64,000 nucleotides of DNA, from positions 1 to 64,000 of the forward strand of contig NZ_BJML01000009.1 of the NCBI RefSeq assembly GCF_006539145.1. The letters are read 5' to 3'. The DNA comes from Microbacterium testaceum (GTDB lineage Bacteria > Actinomycetota > Actinomycetes > Actinomycetales > Microbacteriaceae). A program made the translations under genes and the position numbers. This document shows positions 51,212 through 60,683 of the stretch, in pieces; the stretch's first letter is position 1, and each line of letters opens with the position of its first letter. The notes under the pieces were generated by a model. That model worked only from the letters and a program-made list of their open reading frames with translations. It made no database searches and was not told the DNA's origin.

Positions 51212-53974
51212 ATGTCTGTGAAATTGAGGTGGGGGCGGTCGTTGGCGGCCGGGGTGCTCGTGGGGGTGCTGGTGTTGACTGTTCCGACGACGGCGAGCGC
51301 AGCGCAGGTAACCAGCGTCCCGGTCGGCAAAGGGCCGTTGTCGGTGGCGGTGTCCACAGATGGGGCTGCGGCATACACCGCCAACTTCGATGACCAGACG
51401 GTGTCGCGGATTACGAACCTGACGGCGGCGACTCCGAGTGTCGTGAGCATCCCCCTCGGTGTGGGGCCCCGCTCGGTGGCGGTCTCTCCGGGCGGGGATG
51501 TGGTTTTTACGGCTAATCCCGATGCGAACACGGTGTCACGGATCACCAATCTGACGGCGGCGACGCCTACCGTGACGAGCATCGCGCTCGGCGAGAGTCC
51601 TTATTCGGTGGCTGTGTCCCCCGATGGGTCTACCGTCTACACCGCCAACGTGCGCACCAGCACTGTGTCGCGCATTACGAATCTGACTGCGGCGACTCCC
51701 ACGGTCACCAGCATTGCAGTGGGTAGAGGTGTGATGTCTCTGGTGGTTTCCCCCGACGGAGCCACTGTCTATACGGCCGACGGCCGCGATAACGCGGTGT
51801 CGCGAATAACAAACCTGACTTCGGCGAACCCGACGGTGGCTCACATTCCGATCGGCTCGAGCGTCGACGCCGTGGCGGTATCCCCTGATGGGGCGACTCT
51901 GTACGCCGTCAGTCCCGCGACGTTGCATCGGATGACAAACCTGACTGCCGTGACCCCGACCGTGAGCAGCATCCCTATCGGCGTCCAGGCGACGTCGTTG
52001 GCGGTCTCACCCGACGGAACGACGGTCTACACCGCTAATCCCTTCCTCAACACGTCGACGCAAATCACGAACCCGACCAGCGCGACCCCCACCGTGACCA
52101 GCATCGGCGTCGGCCGCTACCCCCAGTCCGTCGCGGTGTCCCCGGACGGGTCCGCTTTCTACACCGCGGATTACTCGGACAATGCGGTGTCGCGGGTTTC
52201 GTTGACCGCCGCACCAGCGTTCACGGCGGCCGCGCCGCCCGCAGCAACGGCAGGATCGGCGTACTCGTACACGTTCACCGCGTCGGGGACTCCCGCCCCG
52301 ACCTTCGCGGTGGCGGCGGATGACATTCTCCCCGCCGGGCTGACCCTCGATGCCACCACTGGTGAACTCTCGGGTACTCCCACCACTGCCAGGACCAGCA
52401 CGTTTCGCGTCGTTGCGAAGAACTCCGTGGGTGAGGTCACGTCGGATCCGATCTCTTTCACCGTCCGTGAAAAGCCGGTGTTCACAGCGGCGGCACCGCC
52501 CGCAGCGGAGGTGAACTCGGCGTACTCGTACACGTTCACTGCGTCGGGTTTCCCTGCTCCGTCGTTCTCGGTGGCGACGGGTGACACTCTCCCTGCCGGG
52601 TTGTCGTTGGATGCCACGACGGGTGAGCTCTCGGGTACACCCGCTGCGGCCGGATCGACCACGTTCCGGGTGGTCGCAGAGAACTCTGCCGGTGAGGTGA
52701 CATCGGGTCCGATCACGCTTGTCGTTCAAGAGGCGCCGGTCTTCACCGCGGCTGAGCCGCCCGTAGCGGCGGTGCGGAAGGCGTACTCGTACAGTTTCAC
52801 GGCGTCCGGCACCCCGACACCGACCTACCGCGTCGAGGCGGGTGACACTCTCCCCGTTGGACTGACGTTGGACGCCACCACGGGCGAGCTCTCGGGTACA
52901 CCCGCTGCGGCCGGAACGACCACGTTCCGGGTGACCGCGGAGAATTCCGCCGGGGAGGTGACATCGGATCCGATCACATTCATCGTCCAAGAGGCGCCGA
53001 CCTTCATCGACGCCACGCCGCCGGCGGCGGTGGCGGGCGCGGAGTATTCGTACTTCTTCGGCGCATCGGGTTACCCCGAGCCGACATACAGCCTGGAGGC
53101 GGGAGATTCTCTCCCCGCGGGCCTCACGTTGCATCCCGCGACCGGCGAGCTCGCGGGTATCCCCACGACGGCGGGCACGAGCACGTTCCAACTTGTCGCG
53201 ACGAACGCTGCAGGCAAGGTGACGTCGGACCTGATCACATTCACCGTGCAGGATGACCCGGCGTTCACGGCGGCGACTCCTCCTGCGGCGGTCGAAGGGT
53301 CGGCGTATTCGTACACGTTCGCCGCGTCCGGTGTCCCTGCACCGACCTTCAGCCTGGCGACGGGGGACGCTCTCCCGGCCGGTTTGACGTTGAACGCGAC
53401 GACCGGTGAGCTTTCGGGCACACCCACCACTGCAGGGACGAGCACGTTCCGGGTGGTCGCAACCAACGCCGCGGGTTCCGACACGTCGGATCCGATCACG
53501 TTCACCGTGCAGGCGTCGCCGGTGTTCACCGCGGATGCGGCGCCGACAGCGACGGTGGGGACGGCGTACTCGTACACCTTCACTGCCACGGGCACTCCTG
53601 CTCCGACGTTCAGCCTGATGACCGGTGACGCTCTTCCTGCGGGGTTCACCTTGAACGCGAAGACGGGTGAATTGTCCGGCACGCCCACGACCGCGGGCTC
53701 GAGCACGTTCCGAATCGTTGCGGCGAACGCTGTGGGGACCGTGACCTCGGATCCGATCACGTTCGTCGTGAGGCCGGCTCCTGCCACCTCTCCGTCGCCC
53801 ACGCCCTCGGCGGTAGCAGACAGCTCCGCGGTCTCGCCGGCTGCCGCACTGGCGGTCACCGGCATGGCGGGAGTATCGGTCGCCTTCGCCCTCGCGGTGA
53901 TCCTCGTCGCCGCGGGCATCGTGGTCCTTTTCACCCGCCGACGTCGCCGCAAGAACAACGACCCCACGCCGTAA
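51212..53974 (+). CDS. Surface protein: beta-propeller plus six Ig-like (He_PIG) repeats
   Basis: 920 aa. Signal peptide (to ~30). Seven ~44-residue YVTN-type repeats (e.g. SVAVSPDGSTVYTANV...SRITNLTAATPTVTSI) give a seven-blade propeller to ~325. Six ~87-residue repeats (YSYTFTASGTPAPTF...LPAGLTLDATTGELSGTP...FRVVA) are He_PIG Ig-like domains to ~855. Ends with a Ser/Pro linker, LAVTG, a hydrophobic helix and RRRRRKNN: a class E sortase tail. Likely an adhesive or binding surface protein; ligand unknown. Base use is less GC-biased than the neighbours, so it may have been acquired or be fast-evolving. ATG 51212 has GAGG upstream. Confidence 0.88.
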   Translation: MSVKLRWGRSLAAGVLVGVLVLTVPTTASAAQVTSVPVGKGPLSVAVSTDGAAAYTANFDDQTVSRITNLTAATPSVVSIPLGVGPRSVAVSPGGDVVFTANPDANTVSRITNLTAATPTVTSIALGESPYSVAVSPDGSTVYTANVRTSTVSRITNLTAATPTVTSIAVGRGVMSLVVSPDGATVYTADGRDNAVSRITNLTSANPTVAHIPIGSSVDAVAVSPDGATLYAVSPATLHRMTNLTAVTPTVSSIPIGVQATSLAVSPDGTTVYTANPFLNTSTQITNPTSATPTVTSIGVGRYPQSVAVSPDGSAFYTADYSDNAVSRVSLTAAPAFTAAAPPAATAGSAYSYTFTASGTPAPTFAVAADDILPAGLTLDATTGELSGTPTTARTSTFRVVAKNSVGEVTSDPISFTVREKPVFTAAAPPAAEVNSAYSYTFTASGFPAPSFSVATGDTLPAGLSLDATTGELSGTPAAAGSTTFRVVAENSAGEVTSGPITLVVQEAPVFTAAEPPVAAVRKAYSYSFTASGTPTPTYRVEAGDTLPVGLTLDATTGELSGTPAAAGTTTFRVTAENSAGEVTSDPITFIVQEAPTFIDATPPAAVAGAEYSYFFGASGYPEPTYSLEAGDSLPAGLTLHPATGELAGIPTTAGTSTFQLVATNAAGKVTSDLITFTVQDDPAFTAATPPAAVEGSAYSYTFAASGVPAPTFSLATGDALPAGLTLNATTGELSGTPTTAGTSTFRVVATNAAGSDTSDPITFTVQASPVFTADAAPTATVGTAYSYTFTATGTPAPTFSLMTGDALPAGFTLNAKTGELSGTPTTAGSSTFRIVAANAVGTVTSDPITFVVRPAPATSPSPTPSAVADSSAVSPAAALAVTGMAGVSVAFALAVILVAAGIVVLFTRRRRRKNNDPTP

Positions 53975-54000
53975 AAGCCCCTGTGGCAACCGGCCCCGAC

Positions 54001-54032
54001 AGGAGGGGCCAGCCCGCGGGCTGGCCCCTCCT
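54001..54032 (+). terminator. Perfect 32-base palindrome, terminator
   Basis: 16-bp arms with no spare bases (AGGAGGGGCCAGCCCG and its complement), 27 bases after the propeller gene stop. No T-tract. The following ~165 bases (54033-54200) hold no gene. Confidence 0.75.
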
Positions 54033-54200
54033 CCATCGTTGATGTCGAGCTCGTCAGCGTCCAGAGGCGGAGGAGCGACCGACCTATGTGAACTGACGGG
54101 TAGCGGGAGACGGCGTCTGCGGCGGCCGCTCCCAGAATCACGCGATGCGATCCCCGACGCGACGCGAGGCTGAGAACCTCGTATGCGCTACGCTCTGATT

Positions 54201-54235
54201 TTGAGAACGATTATCAACGGCGATACGGTTTCCGT
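54201..54235 (+). promoter_or_regulatory. Zur-box-like dyad on the leaderless znuA promoter
   Basis: TTGAGAACGATTATCAA (54201-54217) is a dyad of the actinobacterial Zur type (TGAnAAnnnnTTnTCA). Its left end TTGAGA is also the -35, 17 bases before TACGGT (54224-54229), which is six bases before ATG 54236. Zinc-loaded Zur would block the promoter. Confidence 0.75.
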
Positions 54236-55234
54236 ATGAACCGTCGCTTCCTCGCCCCCGTCCTTCTCGGGACCGTCTCCGTTCTCGCGCTCGCCGGTTG
54301 CGCCGGAGGCACCGCCTCCCCCGCGTCGTCGGACTCGTCCGCAAAGATCAAGGTCGTGGCATCCACTGACGTCTACGGCTCCATCGCTCAGGCGGTCGGC
54401 GGAGACTACGTCGACGTCGCCTCGATCATCACCTCGCCCAGCCAGGACCCGCACGAGTACGAGGCGAGCGCGCAGGACCAACTGACGCTCAAGAACGCCG
54501 GCCTCGTGATCGAGAACGGCGCCGGCTACGACGCCTTCATGGAGTCGCTCATCCAGGCCAGCGGCACCACGGCCCCGGTGCTCACCGCGGTCGAGTACAA
54601 CCACGACTACCCTGGCTCGAAAGAGCACTCCGACGACGCGAGCCCGGCGCCCAGCGAGAGTGCCGACGACCATGGCCACTCGGACGAAGACGGCCACGCC
54701 CACATCGAGGGCTTCAACGAGCACGTCTGGTACGACCCGCACACGGTCGAGGACCTCACCGAGGCCATCGCCGAGCAGCTCGGAACGCTCGCCCCCGAGC
54801 ACGTGGCCGACTTCAACGCGAACGCCGAGGCCTTCACCCAGCAGATCGCCGGCCTCGAGGACTCCCTCGACGCGATCAAGGCGAAGGATTCCGGCAAGAA
54901 GATCTTCGTGACCGAGCCGGTGCCCGTGTACCTGACCACGGCGGCGGGCCTCGACAACGCGACGCCCAACGAGTTCAGCGAATCGGTCGAAGAGGGCCAG
55001 GACGTCCCGCCGGCGACCCTGCTCGAGTCGCTGCAGCTGCTGGACTCGGGCCAGATCGGCGTCATGATCGTCAACCCGCAGACCGGCGGCGCCGAGGTGA
55101 CGCAGGTGCAGAACGAGGCGAAGGCCAAGAACATCCCCGTGATCGAGTTCACGGAAACGCTCCCCGAGGGTCAGACTTACATCTCGTGGATGCAGAGCAA
55201 CATCACGGCGCTGTCCGACGCGCTGGCGGCGTGA
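54236..55234 (+). CDS. znuA: Zinc ABC transporter substrate-binding lipoprotein
   Basis: 332 aa, cluster A-I. Lipobox LAGC (Cys 22). Zinc ligands expected in DPHEYEAS, EHVWYDPHT and the C-terminal NPQTGG region; a His/Asp-rich loop (~131-160, DDHGHSDEDGHAHIEG) is typical of ZnuA. Leaderless start at ATG 54236. Its stop overlaps znuC GTG (GTGA). Confidence 0.92.
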   Translation: MNRRFLAPVLLGTVSVLALAGCAGGTASPASSDSSAKIKVVASTDVYGSIAQAVGGDYVDVASIITSPSQDPHEYEASAQDQLTLKNAGLVIENGAGYDAFMESLIQASGTTAPVLTAVEYNHDYPGSKEHSDDASPAPSESADDHGHSDEDGHAHIEGFNEHVWYDPHTVEDLTEAIAEQLGTLAPEHVADFNANAEAFTQQIAGLEDSLDAIKAKDSGKKIFVTEPVPVYLTTAAGLDNATPNEFSESVEEGQDVPPATLLESLQLLDSGQIGVMIVNPQTGGAEVTQVQNEAKAKNIPVIEFTETLPEGQTYISWMQSNITALSDALAA

Positions 55235-56046
55235 GCGCGGCCGCACCGCTGCGCGTCCGCGGCGCCGCCCTCGAGAGGGGTGGCCGTGAGCTGTGGGCCG
55301 GGCTCGACCTCGAGGTCGAGCCCGGCGAGCTCGTCGCCGTGCTCGGCCCGAGCGGCTCGGGCAAGACGACGCTGCTGCGCGCGATTCTGGGGCTCGAGCG
55401 GTTGAGCTCCGGCTCGATCGAGGCGCTCGGAGCCCCCGTGCGCCGCGCCGGCAACCGCCGCATCGGCTACATCCCGCAGCAGCGTCCGCTCCCGCGCGAG
55501 ACGCCCCTGCGCGGCCGCGACATCATCGGTCTCGGGGTGGACGGGCACCGGCTCGGCCTGCCGCTGTCGCGAAAGAAGGACCGCGCGCGCATCGACGAGT
55601 TGCTCGAGGCGGTGGGGGCCACCGCCTTCGGTGACCGGCCGGTGGGTCTGCTCTCGGGCGGAGAGCAGCAGCGCCTGCGCGTGGGCCAGGCTCTCGCGGA
55701 CGACCCCGCCCTACTGCTCTGCGACGAGCCGCTCACGAGTCTCGACCTGGCCAACCAGCAGGCCGTCGTCCGACTCATCGACCGTCACCGCCGCGAGCGG
55801 GACGCGGCCGTCCTGCTGGTCACGCATGACATCAACCCGGTGCTCTCGCGCGTGGACCGCATCCTCTACATCGCCAACGGCCGCTTCACCCTCGGCACAC
55901 CCGACGAGGTGCTCACGACCGAGACGCTCTCGGCCCTCTACGGCGCCCCCGTCTACGTCGTGCGCGCGGGCGGTCAACTGATCGTCGTCGGGGCGCCGGA
56001 TGCCGACGAAGCCCACCACCATCACCACGACGAGGACGACGCATGA
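55231..56046 (+). CDS. znuC: Zinc ABC transporter ATP-binding protein
   Basis: 271 aa: Walker A GPSGSGKTT, IGYIPQQRPL, signature LSGGEQQR, Walker B LLLCDEPLTSLDLA, and a His-rich tail (DEAHHHHHDEDDA) that may bind zinc. Start GTG 55231 overlapping znuA; stop overlaps znuB ATG. Confidence 0.92.
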   Translation: MSAAAPLRVRGAALERGGRELWAGLDLEVEPGELVAVLGPSGSGKTTLLRAILGLERLSSGSIEALGAPVRRAGNRRIGYIPQQRPLPRETPLRGRDIIGLGVDGHRLGLPLSRKKDRARIDELLEAVGATAFGDRPVGLLSGGEQQRLRVGQALADDPALLLCDEPLTSLDLANQQAVVRLIDRHRRERDAAVLLVTHDINPVLSRVDRILYIANGRFTLGTPDEVLTTETLSALYGAPVYVVRAGGQLIVVGAPDADEAHHHHHDEDDA

Positions 56047-56903
56047 ACTGGTCCGACGTCGGCAACGCCCTGTTCGGCGGGGTGAGCCAGTACGGCGCGA
56101 TCCTCGAGCTCGTGCAGAACTCCGTGTACGCGGGAGCCGTGCTCGGCCTCGTCGGCGGACTCATCGGCGTCTTCGTCATGCAACGCGACATGGCCTTCGC
56201 CGTGCACGGCATCAGCGAGCTGTCGTTCGCCGGCGCCGCCGTCGCCCTGCTCGTCGGTGTCGATGTGGTCTCGGGATCGATCGTGGGCTCGCTCATCGCG
56301 GCGGCTCTCATCGGAGTGCTGGGCGCCCGCGCGCGCGATCGCAACTCGATCATCGGCGTGCTCATGCCGTTCGGTCTCGGGGTCGGCATCCTGTGCCTGT
56401 CGCTCTACAACGGACGCAGTGCCACCCGCTTCAGCCTGCTCACCGGCCAGATCGTGTCGGTGCAGAGCGAGCAGCTGGGGTGGCTCGTCGTGATCGGCGT
56501 CGCGGTGTTGGTCGCCCTGCTGCTCATCTGGCGCCCGTTGCGCTTCGACTCGCTCGACCCGCAGTCGGCCGCGGCCCGCGGCGTGCCGACCACGGCGGTG
56601 TCGCTCGCGTTCATGCTGCTGCTGGGACTCATCGTGGCGGTCGCCGTGCACATCATCGGTGCCCTGCTCGTCATGGCGCTGCTGGTGACTCCGGCCGCGG
56701 CGGCGATGCGGGTGGCATCCGGTCCGCTGTCGGTGCCGCTGCTCGCGGCGCTGTTCGGTTTCGTCTCGGCCGTGGGCGGGGTGCTCCTGGCCGTAGCCGG
56801 GACGCTGCCGGTGAGTCCGTACATCACGACCATCTCGTTCGCGATCTACCTCGCGTGTCGTCTGGTGGGTGCGCGACGCGACCGGACGACCCGCGCCCTC
56901 TGA
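56043..56903 (+). CDS. znuB: Zinc ABC transporter permease
   Basis: 286 aa ABC-3 type with ~8 helices (FVMQRDMAFAVHGISELSFAGAAVALLVG, and VHIIGALLVMALLVTPAAAAMRVA). Completes ZnuABC. ATGA overlap with znuC; an 87-base gap then precedes zur. Confidence 0.92.
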   Translation: MNWSDVGNALFGGVSQYGAILELVQNSVYAGAVLGLVGGLIGVFVMQRDMAFAVHGISELSFAGAAVALLVGVDVVSGSIVGSLIAAALIGVLGARARDRNSIIGVLMPFGLGVGILCLSLYNGRSATRFSLLTGQIVSVQSEQLGWLVVIGVAVLVALLLIWRPLRFDSLDPQSAAARGVPTTAVSLAFMLLLGLIVAVAVHIIGALLVMALLVTPAAAAMRVASGPLSVPLLAALFGFVSAVGGVLLAVAGTLPVSPYITTISFAIYLACRLVGARRDRTTRAL

Positions 56904-56977
56904 GCCGTCCGGCCGGGGCGGGAAGGGTTCCCCCCGCCGACTTCGAGCACGCCCAGCCGATTCACCGATCCCCTCGC

Positions 56978-56990
56978 TAGACTCGCGGCC
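56978..56990 (+). promoter_or_regulatory. Leaderless -10 of zur
   Basis: TAGACT (56978-56983), seven bases, then ATG 56991; no RBS. No Zur box is evident here. Confidence 0.45.
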
Positions 56991-57404
56991 ATGGTCCAGC
57001 GCAATACGTGGCAGCGCGAACGCGTGCGGGAGGCTCTGTCCGGAGCTCCCGGCTTCGTCAGCGCCCAGTCGCTGCACGCGACCTTGCGCGACGAGAACAC
57101 CGGTATCGGGCTGGCGACGGTCTACCGCACGCTCGCGGGTCTCGCCGCCCGCGGCGACGCCGACTCGCTGCAGAGCCCCGACGGGGAGAACCTCTTCCGC
57201 GCCTGCGAGACGCGCGGGCATCATCATCACCTGATCTGTCGCTCGTGCGGCAAGGCCGTCGAGATCGCCGCGACCGACGTCGAGGAGTGGGCACAGCGCA
57301 CCGCCGCCCAACACGGGTTCAGCGAGGCCGAGCACGTCGTCGACATCTTCGGCATCTGCGCCGATTGCGCCCGCGCCCGGGCTCGTGAGCGTGGCGACGA
57401 GTAG
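56991..57404 (+). CDS. zur: Fur-family zinc uptake regulator
   Basis: 137 aa. N-terminal HTH (QRERVREALSGAPGFVSAQSLHATLRDENTGIGLATVYRTLAGLA), then a regulatory domain with HHHHLICRSCGKAVEI and ICADC, the two CxxC of the structural zinc. Position beside znu and the zinc genes makes Zur the best reading, over Fur/PerR. It would repress znuA through the box at 54201 when zinc is abundant. Confidence 0.9.
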   Translation: MVQRNTWQRERVREALSGAPGFVSAQSLHATLRDENTGIGLATVYRTLAGLAARGDADSLQSPDGENLFRACETRGHHHHLICRSCGKAVEIAATDVEEWAQRTAAQHGFSEAEHVVDIFGICADCARARARERGDE

Positions 57405-58419
57405 TCGCACCACGGCTCCCACGCCGCAACGCTCGGGCGCCTCCCGCACCCTCGTCGCGCTCGGCCTGGGTGTCGTCGTGGTCACGGCGCTGTTCCTGGT
57501 CGACGCCTTCGCCCCCACGTTCTTCGCACAGCCGTTGCCGACCCGCGCGCAGGACGGTCTCACCCTCGCTCTCAGCGTGCTCATCGAGTCGCTGCCCTTC
57601 GTGGTCCTCGGCGTGGTGCTGTCGATCATCGTGCAGGTGTGGGTGCCCCCGGGAGCGATCGAGAGATGGATGCCGCGCGCGCCCTGGGCGCGCCGGGCGG
57701 TGCTGTCGCTGCTGGGGATGTTCATCCCCGTCTGCGAGTGCGGCAACGTGCCCTTCGCCCGCGGTCTGCTCATGCGCGGCTTCGGAGTGAGCGACACGCT
57801 GACCTTCCTGGTTGCGGCCCCGATCGTGAACCCGATCGTCATCATCAGCACCCACGCGGCCTTCGGCTTCAGCGACGGCATCCTGGTGGCGCGCCTGATC
57901 GGCGGGTACCTGGTCGCCAACCTGATCGGCTGGCTGTACAGCCGGCATCCCGATCCCGACAAACTGCTCACCGAACGCTTCCTCGAGACGTGCGAGATCG
58001 TCGTGCAGGAGCGCGGCGACCGTGGTCGGCGCACCCTCGCCCAGTTCGTCGTCGAGCTGCGCTCGGTCATGCCGGCCCTCATCATCGGCTCGCTGCTGGC
58101 CGGAGCAGTCCAGGTGCTCATCCCGCGCAGCGCCCTGCTGGCCATCGGGTCCGACCCGGCGCTGTCGATCGCCGCGATGATGGCGCTGGCGATCGTGGTG
58201 TCGCTGTGCTCGAACGTCGACGCGTTCTTCGCGCTGTCGTTCGCCTCGACCTTCACGCCCGGATCGATCGTGGCTTTCCTCGTGGTGGGGCCGATCATCG
58301 ACCTGAAGATGATGGCTCTGCTGCGCACGACCTTCTCGACGCGCGTGCTCGTGGGCATGACGGTCGTCGTGGTGCTCTTCGCCTTCACACTCGGAACGGT
58401 GGTGAACCTCCTTGTCTAG
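57385..58419 (+). CDS. Permease of the DUF318 family (YcgR-like)
   Basis: 344 aa with eight or so helices; two-part core with the conserved GMFIPVCECGNVPFARGLL (~112-130, CxCG) and SLCSNVDAFFALSF. The N-terminus overlaps the end of zur by 20 bases; GTG 57385 or 57391. In Bacillus the YcgR-YcgQ pair is Zur-controlled, and here too the next gene is the TIGR03943 (YcgQ-like) protein. Probably a zinc/metal-related transporter. Confidence 0.88.
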   Translation: MSVATSSRTTAPTPQRSGASRTLVALGLGVVVVTALFLVDAFAPTFFAQPLPTRAQDGLTLALSVLIESLPFVVLGVVLSIIVQVWVPPGAIERWMPRAPWARRAVLSLLGMFIPVCECGNVPFARGLLMRGFGVSDTLTFLVAAPIVNPIVIISTHAAFGFSDGILVARLIGGYLVANLIGWLYSRHPDPDKLLTERFLETCEIVVQERGDRGRRTLAQFVVELRSVMPALIIGSLLAGAVQVLIPRSALLAIGSDPALSIAAMMALAIVVSLCSNVDAFFALSFASTFTPGSIVAFLVVGPIIDLKMMALLRTTFSTRVLVGMTVVVVLFAFTLGTVVNLLV

Positions 58420-59269
58420 AACGGGTGCTCTCGCCACGCGCTGGCTCGGGGTGGGCCTGACCGCGTGCCTGTCGATCACGACCATCACGCTGTGGGCCAC
58501 CGGCCGCATGGCGCTGTACATCAACCCCGATTCGGCGTGGTTCGCCGTCGGCATGGCCTTCCTGGCGCTGGTCGGCTCGATCGCCTCGTTCGCCCTGCCG
58601 CTCGGCGCCGAGGCCGACCACGGACACGATCACGAGCACGGCCACGCCCCCGCCGCGGCCTCCGCCCGGCGCGAGGCGTTCGCGCACGCCGATCACGCGC
58701 ACACCGATCCGCTCGACGCGCACGATCACGCAGCCCACGATCATCTCGCGGCCCGCCCGCGCCTGACCCCGGGCGGGATCGCGGCGTTCACCGGCGGCGT
58801 ACTCGCCTCGGGTGCGGTGATCGCGGTGCTGCTGACTCCCGCGGCGTCGCTGTCGACCGAGCTCGCGGTGTCGCGCGACGTGGGAGCCCCGCCGCTGTTC
58901 GCCGGCTCCGACGTGGTGACCCTCGCCGCGTCGGGAGACACCTCGAAGTTCGGCATCGGCGACTGGTCGGCGGTCTTCGCCCACGCCACCAACCCCGAGA
59001 TCTTTGACGGAAAGCCCGTGACCCTCACGGGCTTCATCACCCCGGCCAACGACGGATCGAGCTTCGACCTCACCCGACTCGTCATCACGCACTGCGTGAT
59101 CGACGCGCAGACCGCCCGCCTGCCTATCGCGGCCACCACCGACGCCCCCTCGACCGGGCAGTGGGTGACCGTCACGGGCACGGTGCGTTCGAGCGGCGAC
59201 GGCAAGCTCGCGGTGCACGCCGACCAGGTCGCGGCCATCGCTGAGCCCTCGGACCCGTATGAGTACTGA
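58412..59269 (+). CDS. TIGR03943/YcgQ-like membrane protein
   Basis: 285 aa with two N-terminal helices, a His-rich stretch (DHGHDHEHGHAPA and AHADHAHTDPLDAHDHAAHDHL, ~66-113), another helix, and a C-terminal domain (PVTLTGFITPANDGSSFDLTRLVITHCVIDAQ) typical of TIGR03943. TTG start at 58412, overlapping the permease end by eight bases. Works with the upstream permease in zinc homeostasis (inference from YcgQR). Confidence 0.85.
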   Translation: MSRTGALATRWLGVGLTACLSITTITLWATGRMALYINPDSAWFAVGMAFLALVGSIASFALPLGAEADHGHDHEHGHAPAAASARREAFAHADHAHTDPLDAHDHAAHDHLAARPRLTPGGIAAFTGGVLASGAVIAVLLTPAASLSTELAVSRDVGAPPLFAGSDVVTLAASGDTSKFGIGDWSAVFAHATNPEIFDGKPVTLTGFITPANDGSSFDLTRLVITHCVIDAQTARLPIAATTDAPSTGQWVTVTGTVRSSGDGKLAVHADQVAAIAEPSDPYEY

Positions 59270-60683
59270 TTCCCGTCGCGGCGGCGACTCCCGGCGCTCG
59301 CGCGCGCGTCGGCGGCGCGGGCGCGGCTTCGCGATCGCCTTCGCCGCGATCCTCGTCGCTCTCGTCGTCGTCGGCGGCCTCGGCGCAGTGGTGGCCGTGG
59401 CCCAGGGGCCGCGCGTCACGGACGTGCAAGTCGATCCGGCGGCCGCCGTCGCGGCATCCGGCTCCCGCGTGATCCTCACCACGACCCAGTCCCTCGAGAA
59501 GGTGGACGCCTCGCAGGTCCAGGTGGACCCGGCGACCCCGTTCACCGTCGACACCTCGGGTCGCAGCGTCGGCGTGCGTTTCACGCTGCCGCTGCGCGAC
59601 GACACCGACTACACGATCACCGTCAACGGCGTGAGCGGCCTCGGCGCCGGCCCCGCCTCGACCCTGACCGAGTCGTTCCGCACCCCCGCCCTGCAGGCCT
59701 ACCTGATGCAGCGCGGCACGCCCGAGGGCGACACCATCTTCCGCACCGACCTGCAGGGGCAGGCGGGTCTGCCCGTGTTCGTGCACCCGCACATCGAGGA
59801 CTTCCGCGCCACCGCCAACCACCTCGTGATCTCGGTGCGCGACGGCGACACCCCGCGGGTCATCGTGACCGACCCCGACGGCAAGAACCAGCGCGACATC
59901 GCCCTCCCGGGCCCCGGCTACGTCACCAACCTGCAGTCGGCCGACCGGGGCGAGCGCATCGGATTCACCTTCTCGGATGCCGACCTGGGCGCTGCCGGGG
60001 GGCGCGAGAGCCGTCTGTTCACGGCGTCGGCGGCCGACGACGCCCCGCCCGTCGAGGTGGGGCTGAACGGCGGCGACGTGCGCATCGCCGACTACCGTTT
60101 CGTGCCCGACACCGACAGCATGCTGGTGCTGACCTTCGACTCGCGACTCCTGCTCACCGACGCGCAGGGCGGCAACGCCGCTCCCCTGGGAAGTGCCGTC
60201 TCGATCGACGGCATCGCGCGCGGATCGTCGATCGCGATCGTGGAGCGCCTCGAGGGGATCCGCGAGATCAACCTCACCGACGGCTCCGAGCAAGCGCTGG
60301 TCGACCCCGTCGATCCCCCCGGCATGGCGGGGCGCGCGACGCCCCTGCCCGGGGCGGGCACGGGCACGATCCGCTCGTTCGCCGACATCAGCTCCGACGG
60401 GGTCTCCCGTTCCACGATCGTGTCGCACGTCGACACCGACGGAACCGTCCGTCAGCTGCTGAGCGTGCCGGGCTCCGACACCGTGCTGCAGACCTGCTTG
60501 TCCCCGAGCGGGCGCTACGCCGCCGTGCTCGTCGCTCCCCGCGCCGTCGACAACCCCTTCGACAGGTACCAGCTGCCGCTGCCGCAACGCCTGCTCACGC
60601 ACCTCGTCGAGGTCGACACCGGTCAGGAGGTCGTGGCGCTGCAGGGCTTCGATCTGTCGTGGTGCCAGGTGCCCCCGCAGTGA
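59259..60683 (+). CDS. Membrane-anchored protein of unknown function (Ig plus propeller-like)
   Basis: 474 aa. Basic N-terminus (RRSRARRRRGRG), one helix (~24-46), then an Ig-like domain (~50-145) and a repetitive region with ~40-residue units (VTDPDGKNQRDIALPGPGYVTNLQS, LFTASAADDAPPVEVGLNGGDVRIADY) that looks like a beta-propeller. It overlaps the previous gene by 11 bases and the next (mpg) by one, so it belongs to the zinc operon by translation, though nothing in the sequence says zinc. Confidence 0.75.
   Translation: MSTDSRRGGDSRRSRARRRRGRGFAIAFAAILVALVVVGGLGAVVAVAQGPRVTDVQVDPAAAVAASGSRVILTTTQSLEKVDASQVQVDPATPFTVDTSGRSVGVRFTLPLRDDTDYTITVNGVSGLGAGPASTLTESFRTPALQAYLMQRGTPEGDTIFRTDLQGQAGLPVFVHPHIEDFRATANHLVISVRDGDTPRVIVTDPDGKNQRDIALPGPGYVTNLQSADRGERIGFTFSDADLGAAGGRESRLFTASAADDAPPVEVGLNGGDVRIADYRFVPDTDSMLVLTFDSRLLLTDAQGGNAAPLGSAVSIDGIARGSSIAIVERLEGIREINLTDGSEQALVDPVDPPGMAGRATPLPGAGTGTIRSFADISSDGVSRSTIVSHVDTDGTVRQLLSVPGSDTVLQTCLSPSGRYAAVLVAPRAVDNPFDRYQLPLPQRLLTHLVEVDTGQEVVALQGFDLSWCQVPPQ

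Noticed and set aside
51212..53974. CRISPR-like or satellite repeat array
   Set aside because: The repeats keep the reading frame and encode propeller and Ig-like domains; spacing and divergence fit protein repeats.
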